Assembly (NCBI GenBank): GCA_033439795.1
Contig: JAUTDP010000004.1
Span: forward strand, 868,001-932,000
Direction of reading: 5' to 3'
From: Sordaria brevicollis
Lineage: Eukaryota > Ascomycota > Sordariomycetes > Sordariales > Sordariaceae
DNA length: 64,000 bases
Part shown: positions 33,874 to 45,868 of the stretch, piece by piece
How positions within the stretch are numbered: the first letter of the stretch is position 1
Layout: every line of letters begins with the position of its first letter
Made by a program: the position numbers and the translations under genes
The notes under the pieces: generated by a model
Told to the model about the DNA's origin: nothing
What the model saw: only the letters and a program-made list of their open reading frames with translations
The model's database searches: none

Positions 33874-33880
33874 TATAAAG
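33874..33880 (+). promoter_or_regulatory. TATA box (TATAAAG) of the alternative oxidase gene
   Basis: GCCGTATAAAGC lies 109 bp upstream of the alternative oxidase start codon, with a T-rich leader between. Confidence 0.6.
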
Positions 33881-33988
33881 CTTGTCCCCTCTCGTCCCCT
33901 CTACTTGTTGATATCAGTTGAAAGATTGAGGCGTCATCTGATAAAAAGTCGTTCGCTCTTCCGTCGCAACTTTTCAGCATCAGCAACC

Positions 33989-35266
33989 ATGGCTCACCGT
34001 CTCCCAGACCGTTCCAAGCTCCGGCTTTTTACCAAGGGCGTGTCTGCTAGCTCGTCCTTCTTCACTCCTGCGCCTCTTGTCGGCTACGCTGCTCTCCGTC
34101 ATCCTCGTTCCATCTCAACAAGCAAGACCTCCGAGAAGCCTGCTATCGCCATCACCACCGGCCCCGTCTCTCCTGTCGTCCCCGCCACTCGCGCCGGTAC
34201 TCCTTCTGCCTCGAGCACGGAGATCAGAGATGGAAATCAATTTGCTACTCTGCCGCTTACGTGGCCCCACGACGGCTGGAATAAGGATGTGCTCTTGAAC
34301 GTCGTTCCCAGCCATCGTGAGCCCAGGACTTTCGGTGACTGGGTCGCCTGGAAGATTGTCCGCACTTGCAGGTTCGTACGCCCCATGGGTCATTCTGCCA
34401 TTCATTGCTAACAAAGATGCAGATTCTGGATGGATCTCGTTACCGGCATGCGCCCTGAGCAACAGGTCGACCCCAAGAATCCCACCACCGATATCACCGC
34501 CAGCAAGCCCTTGACTGAGCGCCAATGGGTATGTTCGTCCCTGACTGTCTTGCGTCGTACCCTGCTAACGACATCAGCTCGTTCGCTTCATCTTCCTCGA
34601 GTCCATTGCTGGTGTTCCCGGCATGGTTGCTGGTAGCTTGCGCCATCTCCAGTCCATCCGCCGTTTCAAGCCTGACCAGGGCTGGATCAAGTCCCTTCTC
34701 GAGGAGTCCTACAACGAGAGAATGCATCTCCTCACCTTCCTCGAGATGTACAAGCCCGGCTGGTTCATGAGACTCGTCGTGCTCGGTGCCCAGGGTGTCT
34801 TCTACAACGCCATGTTCATCTCGTACCTCTTCTCTCCCAAGATCTGCCATCGCTTCGTCGGCTACCTTGAGGAAGAGGCTGTTCACACCTACACCCGCTG
34901 CCTGCTCGAGCTCGACCATGGCTGCCTCAAGAGGTGGTCCGACCCCAACTTCCGCATCCCCGACATTGCCGTCCGCTACTGGAACATGCCCGAGGGTCAC
35001 CGCACCATGAAGGATCTCATCCTCTATGTTAGAGTAAGTTGACCCGGTACCGTCCTGTCTCGTTCTACGCTAACACATCACAGGCTGATGAGGCTTCCCA
35101 CCGTGGCGTCAACCACACCTTTGGCAACCTCGACCAGGTCTCCGACCCCAACCCCTTTATGGAGTGCCCTGGCGGTGGCATTGTCAAGGCCTTCCCCAAG
35201 CACCTGTCCGTCACCAGGCCCGCCGGTCTGGAGCGCGAGGAGGTCATCAGCAAGGAGACTCACTAA
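33989..35266 (+). CDS. aod-3: Mitochondrial alternative oxidase
   Basis: Four exons (33989-34371, 34423-34528, 34578-35033, 35084-35266) with three introns of 49-51 nt, each with a CTAAC branch point. They total 1,128 nt, or 375 residues. The enzyme passes electrons from ubiquinol straight to oxygen at the matrix face of the inner membrane. The basic, Ser/Thr-rich N-terminus is a mitochondrial targeting signal. The di-iron ligands are present: LESIAGVPG (Glu171), NERMHLL (Glu210, His213), the LEEEAVHTY motif (Glu261-263), and [11 protein letters not shown] (Glu318, His321). The usual DEAHHR is DEASHR here, leaving the iron ligands intact. The N-terminus and several core positions differ from the N. 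crassa AOD-1 that I recall, so this is probably the second isoform. The symbol aod-3 is therefore tentative, while the family is certain. Confidence 0.93.
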
Positions 35267-38200
35267 GCAACCAATGAAGATACGTTGTTGAAAACACTGT
35301 CCCTTTCTTCCCGGCCTGGAAAGGACTCAGTGGACCATCACCAGCCTCTTTGTTCCCTTTTTCTTCCTTCCATCCGGGACCGATCTGGTGGAGTAAGAAG
35401 ATGCACACATTCTGAGGATATTCCCAGAGGCTTCTTCCTGCTTGATCATGGATTTACGGCCACACACACTGGGCCCATTTTTCTTAATCCTTCCTTTTTT
35501 TCTTTCCTTTTTTTCGTTTTGGGTTTCACATGGAGTTCGGCGATCACGCAATATTGCGAGCATTTTCATTTTTGCATTTTGCATTCATCTTTGGGTTTTA
35601 GGGAAGAAGCTCGGATGCTTCGGATAGAAGGGGTGAAGGACAGGGGGGGTATTTTGTGTAGGGCCCCTTTTTTGGGCCTTTTGAGCTTGATGGATTAGAC
35701 TCCACTGCAAAATACACTGACATGATTCATTTCATGTTGCATCCTTTGCACAACACATTTTTGGCGCGGACCCCTATTTGCAACGCTGTCACTCATCATG
35801 ATATCGAACTGGTTTGTGAACCCGTCGCAAGTTGACAACTGGAGGATGGAACGATGTCCACCTTGTTTCACTGTTATCGTAGCAAGATGTCAAACGTTTC
35901 CACTTGCTGGAAAACAGTGGAGTTTGTGATAAGGCCAAGATGAGTGGATGAGTTGACGTCAGTGATTGGGATTGCGATATGGATGTTGCTTATCGGGTTG
36001 TCACGATGTTGTCCAACGGTGTTGAACATCAACAAACTTCAACACATGAACGCAACGCTTTGCTTAGTTCTTACTCACACAATCTCACATAGTAAGCTGC
36101 GACAGCGATACTACCTAACTACAAACTCAAGGAAGTGAATACCAAGCCGGATCCCTTGCTTCTTACTACTTAACTTACTAACAGACAGTCGATAGACCTT
36201 TTGTGGCCTAGAGGTAAACTTGGGACTACATGAACCTTATCTTCCAATCTACAGAACGTATTTTTATAAGCACTTTCTTCTGGAACGTATTTTTCAATGC
36301 TCATCTGAAGACACCTAGGCACTTGCAATGACTCATCAAAGCCACTGCCACCACGACCAACACTGCCTCTAGCATCATCACCAACGTCACCACTCAATTC
36401 TCGTTATTTGAAGCAACGTACAACACCTCAGATCCCAGTTCCGGGTTCACGAGTTGAGACCGGAATAAGGTTGGAAACAGGAAGGGTGAGGGTATAGCCC
36501 CGCCATCACCTCACCCTCTCGATTCTCGACACACCTAAGCCAGCTGATGAAGTACCAATCATCGCCATGACACTCCAGCCGGATCACTGCTCCGTCTTGA
36601 TGCCTCTGATGCCTCTGATCCCTCTTCCCTCTGATCCCTCTAGCTCCGCGGCCGGTGCCAACCCCCGCAACAGTCTGGTCCTGGTCGCTGCGTACAGGCC
36701 ATCTCAGCCGTCAGCCATCCAACAGCCATCCAACTGCCCGCAAGCAGACCAGAAACATCACCATCCGTCGTCGGCAGTTCTAACCAACTACAGGCGGGGG
36801 CAGTGGATCGAAGGTCGAAACCACCACAACCTCAACCACAGCCACAACCACAGCCGTCTCATCACCAACGTCTCCTTCTTCCAATAAAGAGACGCTTCCC
36901 GTTCAGCTAAAAATAGGGGTCGTAGCCGTGAGACCCCAACATGCCTCCGCGCGTTGCTCTGATTATTCGCAGCAGACATATGGGAACTTCCCACCGGGGC
37001 ACTTCTCGCCAAAGCCGAATTGGAGCTGGATGCCTCTCTTCTGTATTTCCCCTCTCTCCTTACTTGAGCTTCTCGCTCTTTTTGTTCGCGACCAGCGACA
37101 GTGAGAGGGGTAGGGAGAGGGGTAGGAAGGCCGTAAGGCGCATGGTGCCCTCCGCTCTACGGTAATCGATGGCCAGACCGCACACCCGCACGATGGGAGA
37201 GAGAGATGCATCCATGGGGTGTTGGTGGCTTGGGTGCCTGAGTACCTAAGGTGCCTAGGCATGGGGGCCGGCGGGCCGTGTGCGGCGCAGCGGATTACTA
37301 CTCTAGGCTAGGGCAAAATCTTGGTTGTTTTTTGGCACCAAACCCACAAGAGACGGTTGAAATCTTGTGACAGTAGGTGTTTGGCGGCCGGAAGGACTTT
37401 TTGGCTCCATTGTGGTGCGGACAAAAGCCGGAGAGTGGTGCGCACTGCCGTGCTTGACGTTGTGTTGTTGGGTCCGGCGAGAGGGGCGAACCGGGCGAGC
37501 CGCACGGTCATAAACGGCCCCTCGGGAGCGGGAAGGAATTAGTACTTGGAGTCTGGGGACTTTGCTGTGTGGTTGTGGGCATCTGTTCTGCTCGCGCCAG
37601 ACCACGCATCATCACTGGCAAACACAGGAGGAGCCACGGTCGCCACCTCCGACAAATTTCTATAAGGAGCTCACCACTTTATGCCTTAGTCGACAATTAG
37701 TGTATCTAGCTCTCCTGCTGTCCTCCCGGGGAAAGAGACCTCGCAGCATTCGCCATATCAGCCAACTCCACCTTTAATCCTGGGAAGATATCCGTTCAGC
37801 ATCATCTCAAACTTGGTAGAAGAAACAGGGATTCTTTCATCTGAACTTCTTTCCAAATCTCATTTCCTCCCATATCCTCACCGTTCTGGAAGATATCACT
37901 CTCCCTTCCGTCCCTTCTTCTACTCGGAAAGCGTTGGATACATACCTATATTGACCAAACAACACAGACAGTACCGCGTACCCAAATACGCACAATAGTC
38001 ATCCTCAGGTAGGGATCGTCTCAGATTCCCCTCCAGTACCTGAGATTATTCCAACTCCACTAGCATTTTGTGTTGGATATCCTCCGTTACATCTGGAAAA
38101 AAGGAGACGACCGAGGATAGAGTAAAGACTGACTTCCCATTATAAACCCCCTCCTCGGGTTGAGTGGCCAGATCTCAGCCCTGGCCTGGTTACAGGGTCT

Positions 38201-39778
38201 CAACGGGAGTTTCCAACATCCTACGTAGCTGTTACGCCAAGTGAGGGCTGATCTTGAGCACGAAGTACGCTGGCACCTCTATATTGAGGATTCAGCGGCT
38301 TCAAGACCCGGGGGCCAGTTCAGAAGCCCCAAAGCCTATCGTTCCTCACTAACGAAGTGGGGACAGGTAAAACATTGCCCTTCGGGCCGGTAATCCCAAT
38401 GGAGGTTTACCCGCTCCGCGACCTGGAGGCAAAGGGCAAGCCGTTCGATACATACCCGCACATACTCTACCTAATCATCATGCCACCCGCCCGTACTCGT
38501 GGTGCAGACTTTCAGCGGTGAAACTTGCGGCATTGCCCAAGAACATCGTTGTTCTCGCCACAGAGCCACCCTGACACAGGGTACGTTCGACGAGAAGATG
38601 CCCTTACCAAGAAGAAGATTACCAGCCGCAGTAGAGCTGCACCATAATCCTCCCGAAGCAGGCCCGTCTTGTCGGGGAGTCTGACCTAAACCGAAGCACC
38701 AACTTGGAGGAAGCCCGATGTACTGCTTTATTGCAACTTGTCGCCGCCACAAGGTAGGTAGGTATCCGAGATCTTCCCTCGCGACCCCCGTGCTAACACA
38801 GGCCGGTCACAACCTCGTCGACGCCACCCTCGCCATTCGGGGATTTCGAGCGGGGCCGAAGGACGCGGAGGTAGGTAAGTCCAAGTTATGTCGAGGCGGC
38901 AACACCACCACCAAAAAGGACCACCTCTCCTCGTTGATACCAGGCCCTCGAGGTAGACAATGAACAGCGAGGAGGAAGAAACTGACTGCCCGTCGTCGCC
39001 GACCCGAAGCCGCTCAAGAAGCGCAAGTGGGACTTTGGTGGAGAGAAAAATGCCACTTCGCATCCAGCCATCATAACCCTCCCCATGGACAAGCGAGAGA
39101 GCGAGTATGGGAGGGAGCACAGTCACCGACGGCTAGAAGTTCGTTATAGTTGTTGTTTTGAAGAGTAACACGATGTATCAAAGAAACTTGGTCGAGTGTC
39201 TTATACTTGTCCAGGTCCTAGAGATACATACTTCAGGGGTAGAGGTACCTAACTCCGACGTAGAAAAAAGAGAAAAGCTTAAAGTTCGTAAGGGACTTTG
39301 TTGAAAGCTCTTTGCGGTAATATAAAGCTTGTGGGCTAGACTGGAGCATCGAGCTTGGTTGTATCGTAGGTTGTAAGGTCCAGATGGAGTGGAATAGCCG
39401 TAGACGTTGGAAACCGAAAGACGACGGGAGCAACATGAAATGGAGCTCACAGTTGTGGATAAGCTCAATAACAAGACTCTGGAACGGCTTGGGGGACAAG
39501 TTCGTGGTAAAAATGGCAAGGTCTTACTGCACTCTTCGAGAGTGTCCACGCCGGCATCATCAACTGGTACATCATCTACATGTACGAGAGACCAAAATCA
39601 ACATAAGCAAGAAACCATTCCTTGAAGGCCGTCGTACATTACACATAGAGGATAATTACGAGAAGGACATGGGGTTAGCATTTCAGCAGTCACAGACCTC
39701 GACGGATAGACCAAAGCCTCGGAACTGAAAGATCATATCATGGCAGGCGGGCAGACACTCTTCATTTTTCGATTACTC
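35267..39778. other. Long non-coding interval
   Basis: The first ~400 bp look like the oxidase 3' UTR (T-rich). A low-complexity plus-strand frame at 36567-36887 (106 codons, Pro/Ser/His/Asn-rich) opens with ATG but consists largely of short repeats and I do not call it. From 38.0 to 39.7 kb no consistent coding signal is seen on either strand. Confidence 0.4.
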
Positions 39779-39905
39779 AGACAAGAAAAAGGAAAGAAAA
39801 GGAAAACAAAAGAAGAGAAAAACAAAAGAAAAGAAAAACAAGGAAAAGAAAACGAGGAAAAGGGAAAACAAAAGAAAAGGAAAAGAAAAAGGAAAAAGCA
39901 AACGG
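39779..39905. repeat. Purine-rich (GAAAA)n tract
   Basis: About 125 bp that are almost purely A and G, interrupted by single C bases. It lies just beyond the stop of the minus-strand BTB gene, so on the sense strand it is a pyrimidine-rich 3' region. Confidence 0.85.
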
Positions 39906-39934
39906 CAAGGTAGGTTGAAGCTCGACAACAACCA

Positions 39935-41827
39935 CTACTCCCATCCATCCAACTCAAAATCCACACCCGAATCCTCCAAAAACGCAACATCTCCAACCTC
40001 CTCGTCCTCATCACCCTCAGCACCGACAACCTCGGTCTCCTCCTCCTCAGGCTGCTCCCAAGGAACCCACCAACCCCCATCCATATCCTCCCACACCTCC
40101 TCCCTCAACTCCTCCACCCTCCTCCTGAACCACCTGTCCCAGTTATCCAGCCGCCGTCCCAGCCTCTTACGAAGCTTTGCTCCCGCCGCAACATGCTCCT
40201 CCTTGCTCATCTCACACTCCGGCTCCATGTCCTCCGGACACTCCTTCCACGGCACTTCCACCGCACCCTCCCCGTTATTCTCCCCCAACCAAGCACGGAA
40301 ACGCAGCACCGCATCGTTCAACGAGTGCTTCTCGTCGTCACCCTCGTCGAAAGGGAAAGGCAGGCGCGCGTCGACGAGCTCTAGCCAGCTGTTGTAGTAG
40401 CTGGGGAGCCAGCCGCAGGTGCACTGCTCGGAGGCAGGCGAGGCAGGCGAGGCGAAGAGGTATTTGATGGCCGAAAGGCCGGGTAAAAACTCGTCGTCTT
40501 CGTCCGAGGACGAGGAAGAGGAAGGAGAGGAGGAAAGAGAGGAGGAGGGACCAGCCATGCCCACCTTGTTGATGAGCTTAGGCGGAGGGGGAAGGTCGAG
40601 GAGGTTGTCGGAGGGGAAAGGTCCGTCGTCGAAGAGAGTTTTAAAAATGTCTTGGAAGTAGACATTGTTGAGGTGGGTGCGAGCGGTGTCGCGGAGGAGA
40701 GTGAGTTCGGCTGTGAAAGAGGCAAGTGTTAGCTTTTTGTTTCTTTCCAGGTTTATTCGTTTTTGGATCAGGCTAGAATGGACGTTTTCTGAGGGGATTT
40801 CTGAGAGGAAGTAACATCCATGCACAAAGTTGCGGACGGAGATTCCAAAGTTGCAAGTGAACTTGAACTTGAGGTGATAGAAGCTTGGGGCAAAAGTTCA
40901 AGTGTTTCCTTCCATGTCTCGAATTTTTCTTGCGAAGATCGAAGGAAGGAAACAAGAAAGCCATGGGAAGAGGTGAAGAAAGAAAGAGGTGATAAAAAGC
41001 AGAAGGACACATGCAAGAAACTTACCGAGGATGGTGATAAAGAACTCCAAGCCGTCTGGGCTGGAGACGCGAGGGAAGGCCACCACTTCTCCCAGAATGG
41101 CTTTGTGCTTCTGGGCCACCTCGAGCTTTCTAAAGTCACCGGCGTAAGCCAGGACGAGTTCGAAGGCAAGCCTTCGGAAGGACTTTACGTCCACGAGGAA
41201 GCACGCTGCCTTGAGCAACGTCCACCGCTTTACCACGTCCTTCCCCCCCAGGTTTGCGTGAAGAGCTCGGAGCCAGCGACGAGCAGCACTGCGGTGAGCC
41301 GCGCTGCCGTCCTGCTGCTCCTTCAGAAGCCGGAAGGAAGAGAGCGTCCTGACGACGCGGACGAGGAACTTGAGACTGGCCTGCTTAGGCCACACATTGC
41401 TGTGCAGCCCTCGCAGGAGGACGAAGAGGGACAGCACGTCGCTGCTGGCGCAGAGGACTTTGACCGGGTTCTTGGAGGAGTGACCCTCCGCCTCGAGACG
41501 CTCCAGAACGCCTTCAAGGAGCGAGCTATGCTCGCGCAAGAACGAGGCACGCAAAAGGAAGCGGCGCTGGTCGCCATCTTTGCCGACGACGAGAAGGACC
41601 TCGCCGTCTTCGTCGAAAACGACGTCAGGCTTGGCCGGCGAGTAGAACTGCGCCGTGAGGAAATCTTGCAAGACTGGCTTGCGGCGAAGGCAGCGAGGAA
41701 GGGCAGGGGCTCTCTCAGCTTGAGCTGAGGAGGAAGCAAAGCGATCGTGAACGTCGCGAAGCGCGACAAGACGTCTTTCCTTGGAGGAGTTGAGAGGAGG
41801 AAGGTTGGAGGCAGAAGAGGAGTTCAT
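39935..41827 (-). CDS. BTB/POZ-like protein with a C-terminal CTCGWLPSYY motif
   Basis: Exon 1 is 41827-41026 and exon 2 is 40710-39935. The 315-nt intron has a GTAAGT donor, GCTAACACTTG branch point and TTTCACAG acceptor. The total is 1,578 nt, or 525 residues. I used the ATG at 41827 because the frame above it has no ATG. Residues about 55-140 resemble a BTB/POZ fold: PDVVFDEDGEVLLVVG, then RRFLLRASFLREHSSLLEGV and a strand-helix continuation. Such domains mediate dimerisation or cullin-3 recruitment. The C-terminal half carries an acidic Ser-rich stretch, the motif CTCGWLPSYYNSW, and a very acidic end. The motif and the intron position are shared with the divergent neighbour at 42397, so the two are paralogues. 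No nuclear import signal or DNA-binding domain is obvious. Confidence 0.75.
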
Positions 41828-42396
41828 CTTGACGAGGTTTTTGTTGTAGTTGCCGTAGTTCCTGAAGAGTGATATCAAGCTTGTTGTTGCTGATGTTGAG
41901 ATGTGGAAAGAGTTATGTCTTGACGAGAAGGTGTACTTTCTATATAAAAGAAAGTCAACAGTGTCGTTCGTGTATTGGAGAGAAGCGTTTGCGACCGCGG
42001 GGTACCACTAGAGAGGAAGACCGGAGGAAAGAGCAGAAGTAGAAGGCACACCTCGTCCCGTACCACTTGCTATCCGTCCCTTCACTCGGCCTTTTCGTCA
42101 CGTCCAGCTCGACCCACTCTTTCGATTTGGGCAAACAGACGACAGAGCACACTCTTCCTTTCCTCTAGTTCTGTCCGTCTGATTGTTATATAATTTCTCT
42201 CTTCCCACTAGGGGTACTCATCACCACCAGCTCTGCATCTCTTCTTGTCTTTGCCGATTCATCACCACCACTTTTCCGTCTTCTTTGCTTCAACGCTTAC
42301 AACCTCTTCACCACCTTCGCTTCTTGATATCAACCACGACCTTCAAGAGCCCGTCCAAAACGGCATCACCCACCTTTCGCCAAAGAACAAGACAAG
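41828..42396. promoter_or_regulatory. Shared region between divergent BTB paralogues
   Basis: 569 bp separate the two start codons. TATATAAAAG at about 41940 reads as a TATA element for the plus strand, and its complement (CTTTTATATAG) could serve the minus gene. TTATATAATT near 42186 is a second AT-rich candidate for the plus-strand gene, which is preceded by a pyrimidine-rich leader. Confidence 0.4.
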
Positions 42397-44042
42397 ATGA
42401 GCAATCGAGGAACTTCCCAGAGGCCCCTCCCGAACCCCTCTGCGACGCCCAGCGGTAACCCATCCCCGGCGGCGTCGCCCGAATGGCGAGACTACCTCCT
42501 GAATCAGTGCTTCTACCAGACTGATCAGCCTGTTCCATTCGACGCAGTCCCTGACACCGTCCTTCTTGTCAGAGGAATCTGGGCTGGCGTCGGCAACCCT
42601 CGTGAGCGTGCGTTCTTGATCAACTCACACCATCTTTCCAGCAACTCGTCGTACTTCCGGCGACTATTCAGCCCGTCGGCGGTCGAAAGCATCTCCAGAG
42701 CAGGACACCGGCGCTACATGATCACCCTTCGCAGTGTCGACGCTGAGGCCTTGTATCTGATCCTGCGCGTTATAGCCTCTGGCAGAAGCACCCTTCCTCC
42801 CACTTCTCTCAACGACGGATTCAACCGTGTCTGTCGGATAGCAGAGACGGCGTACCGCCTGGAATTCAACATCGGCGCGGCGGACCCATCGGACCAGACA
42901 GCAGCGCTGACCATTGCTGCGCGGTGGTGGCTCTGGGACATAACTCGGACAGATGCTGCACCTTGGGTCCATCATCAACGGTTGGCAGATGGTAAAGGCC
43001 GCCTTCCACTTTCGCCAGCAGTTCGAGTTCAGACACTACAGTGCTGAATTGGCCAAGAGACTGCCTGATAGCATCTGGCTCCATCTGTCCGGGACCCTCA
43101 ATTGCCATGGGAGGGCGTGCACTTGCGAGGAACACCGCTTGACGAGGGAGGAGGAGCCCCTTGCCAGTAAGTCCCAGTCAACGTTTGACCTTCCCTATCC
43201 TCCACAGCATCAACTGACACTCCCCGCCAACAGACGACCTCAGAGAGTTCCCTACTCCCCTCGTCCGGCTCATCCTGATGTTCTACAACATCCTCATCCG
43301 GGAAGCGCCCTTCCCCCCTCATCACGAACTCCGTCCTCCTGCCTATTCGCTGTCACCCAGAAGAACCCAACTCTGGCCTGACGGATGGCAAGCCATGTGG
43401 AACGCCAGAGCCAGACTACACAATCGGACAACCTGTACCTGTGGCTGGCTCCCTTCCTACTACGCCACCTGGACACGTCTTCTCGAGCACCACCTCAACC
43501 CATTCGCCGAAGACGCCAGAGACGATGATGACCTGGAGTCACATCAAGACTTCTTCACGAGGACGGCGTCGTTGCTTGCCTCGGCGTCCAACACGGTGCC
43601 CAAGCCCTGGGTCAGCTATCCACCGGGACAGGAGCCGCTGTGCACGCTGGCCAACGGGCGAGAGGGACATGAGAGGAAGGCGACGGAGTTGGGAAGAAAA
43701 CTGAGAGAGGCTTTGTACCAGTGGTTGTCAGACTTGGAGAGAAGTCCCGTTTCGGTGTTCGACTCCGACTGTGACTTTCCTTGGGAGGTACAGGGCAACG
43801 AACTCGTCCCGTACGAAGGCGGCACCACGTACCACGAGGAAGAAGACGAGGACACCCCGTACCCTCAGCAAGTGTACGACCTGCCTCCAATACCAGGAGA
43901 TGTTCCAGCAGAGGTACCCGAGGAGGTCGAGCTGGAGACGGGAGACTGCAAAGACTCAACTTGGGTGACCTTCCATGGGACGACGTGGACTGGGATGAGG
44001 AACGCCTCTGGACACTGGACAGCCTGGGCTGAAAAACAATGA
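42397..44042 (+). pseudogene. BTB/POZ-like paralogue with an apparent frameshift
   Basis: It begins MSNRGTSQRPLPNPSATPSG at 42397 and reads through a BTB-like region (VPDTVLLVRGIWAGVGNPRE, NSSYFRRLFSPSAVESI) to AARWWLWDITRTD near 42950. The homologous continuation (LHLGSIINGWQMVKAAFHFR) is then in the +2 frame. No intron of plausible size and phase explains the shift. From 42953 the new frame runs to a clean 67-nt intron (43167-43233, GTAAGT, AACTGAC, CAACAG). The last exon ends at 44042 and carries CTCGWLPSYYATW and an acidic tail like the minus-strand paralogue. One indel therefore separates this copy from an intact gene. It may be a true mutation or a sequence error; everything else, including splice sites and codon use, looks maintained. 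Confidence 0.6.
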
Positions 44043-44244
44043 TCAACAAACAACTTGAAACAAAACTTCCAAGAAAGAACGAAGCCTCCATGTCTCTTCG
44101 CCAAGAGACCCATGTCTCTCGACACTTCCATCTGACCACTTCTCCCGCGTCGGCGACCTTATGGACATCACGCACTTCCCTAGCCGGGACTCGACCAGCA
44201 ATCCCTCAAACAAGAAATACACCCAACAAAAGCAAAAAAGAGAA

Positions 44245-44263
44245 AAAAAAAAAAAAAAAAACA
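44245..44263. repeat. Poly(A) run
   Basis: An uninterrupted run of about 18-19 A just downstream of the plus-strand BTB paralogue. Confidence 0.85.
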
Positions 44264-44508
44264 GTCAACGACCCCGGAGGATACACAAGTTGTGTTGGAA
44301 GGTCATTCCCTTCACTGGCCTTGCCCATTCACAGGCATGCCTTCCAGTGTATTTAGCCCGGCTCTGGGATTGGTTTCTCCTCTTTCCCTGACCTCAAGAA
44401 GAGAAACCCTAGGTTCACCCACCCTTTTCCCTAAATACACCCACCCTAACCATCCTGGTTACTTTTACTGGTACCACGAAGGATTCAGGCCACCAAAGCG
44501 CGAGTCAT

Positions 44509-44588
44509 CGGGGGCCGGCCCTTCACACGTCAAGGGGGGCTGGCCCTTCACACGTCAAAGAGGGCCGGCCCTTCACACGTCAAAGGGA
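44509..44588. repeat. Three direct repeats of ~27 bp
   Basis: The unit GGCCCTTCACACGTCAA plus a GC-rich GGGGGCCGGCC-like joint occurs three times in a row. Confidence 0.85.
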
Positions 44589-44659
44589 CGACTTTCCCAC
44601 CCGGCCCCCGAGAGCCTGGATCCCATTCCTGGCATGTATATCTCGCCTCTCAGCAGGTT

Positions 44660-44896
44660 CGGAGGTGGAGAGGGTTGTGGAAGAGAGGAGTGATGTAGGG
44701 AGGAGTGGTGTAGAGGGGAGTGGTGTAGAGGGGAGTGATGGAGAGAGGAGTGTTGGAGAGAGGAGCGTTGGAGAGAGGAGCGTTGGAGAGAGGAGCGTTG
44801 GAGAGAGGAGCGTTGGAGAGAGGAGCGTTGGTGAGGGGAGTGTTGGAGAGAGGAGTGTGATGTAGAGGGGAGTGATGTAGAGGGGAGTGATGTAGA
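44660..44896. repeat. Minisatellite of 15-bp units
   Basis: An array of GTTGGAGAGAGGAGC-type units. The central five or six copies are identical, and flanking copies are variants with GATGTAGAGGGGAGT. The purine-strand bias is strong. Every frame of this stretch is open, which produces spurious long frames. Confidence 0.9.
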
Positions 44897-45860
44897 GAGC
44901 AGATAGAGGTAGCTAGAATTGCACACTTGTCTGGAAATACAAAGTTTAAACTTGCCAAACAGTTATTGCTAAATCGTATTGCCTTGTGATTGTGACTTTT
45001 GTGAATGTTCACTGCCTTGGAGTTGCCCTCATTGTACCATTGTAATCGTGCTGCCCAAACGGATCTCTGCGATCTCGATACTCTCTTGGAAATCATAGCT
45101 CTCCGCTTCCAGTTCTACTGGGCCGCTAAGACTGCAACTTCTGGGAGCTGTTGCATGCTTGGGCCAACAGGGAGTGGTTGTGCGTACAATGGTGCCTTTG
45201 GTGTCGAGATCAAGGATGCTGAAATAGACTGGATGTCTATCTCTAACAACTTTGCGGCGTACAAGTGGCCGTCCAAGTTGATGAAGATCTGGTCCCGGGC
45301 CAGTCGTTGTGTGATATCCATCGGTTCTTCAATATTACTTGCAAGGTTTTCAACACCAGACCTTGGGGAGAGAAGAAGTCCATAGAGGAAGGGGAAGTGA
45401 GGATTCTCAGTTTAGAGAGTCAACCAGGAAGGTCAGAGTCTGTAATCGGTGGTGAAAGAGGTAGATATCCTGGCGTCTGAAGCTGGAGAGGTTAGTAGAA
45501 GGGTGAAGGGAGGTGAGAGTTCTGGGAACGAAAGTGGATGTGTCGTGCAAGCCTGGATACCAGGTGGTTTGGGTAGATAGAGGAGGAGTTCATTCCGAAA
45601 TCGAATTTGTATATGAGAAGGCCTGAGATTTTCAAAGCTGCCAGGTGAGTTTAATAGTTAGAGGTAGGTTGAGAGATGGAGAAGAGGATGAAGAGGATGA
45701 AGACATTATGCCATCCCTCTACGCCGGAGTTTGTACTCGCTGTACCTGCATGTGTCTGTTCATACCTGCATTACAGAACGAGGAAGCTTTGTTACTGTTG
45801 TATGCATCCACATGTTGTCTCGTGAAATCGATGCCGCTAGGTCCTCAGCGGGCACGTTGT
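44897..45860. other. Left flank of the RIP-degraded transposon
   Basis: No supported gene. Base composition returns to normal here, so RIP did not spread far to the left of the element. Confidence 0.4.
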
Positions 45861-45868
45861 CAGCGCAT
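45861..45868. repeat. Target-site duplication, left copy (CAGCGCAT)
   Basis: An exact 8-bp match to the sequence at 49622-49629 directly outside the other end of the element. An 8-9 bp duplication fits a MULE (also hAT). Confidence 0.85.

Noticed and set aside
36567..36887. 106-codon ATG frame, Pro/Ser/His-rich
   Set aside because: Made mostly of short direct repeats (CCTCTGAT, CCATC, CACAACC); no domain or splice context.
44573..45096. Ser/Leu/His repeat proteins on the minus strand
   Set aside because: Translations of the 15-bp minisatellite, open in every frame.
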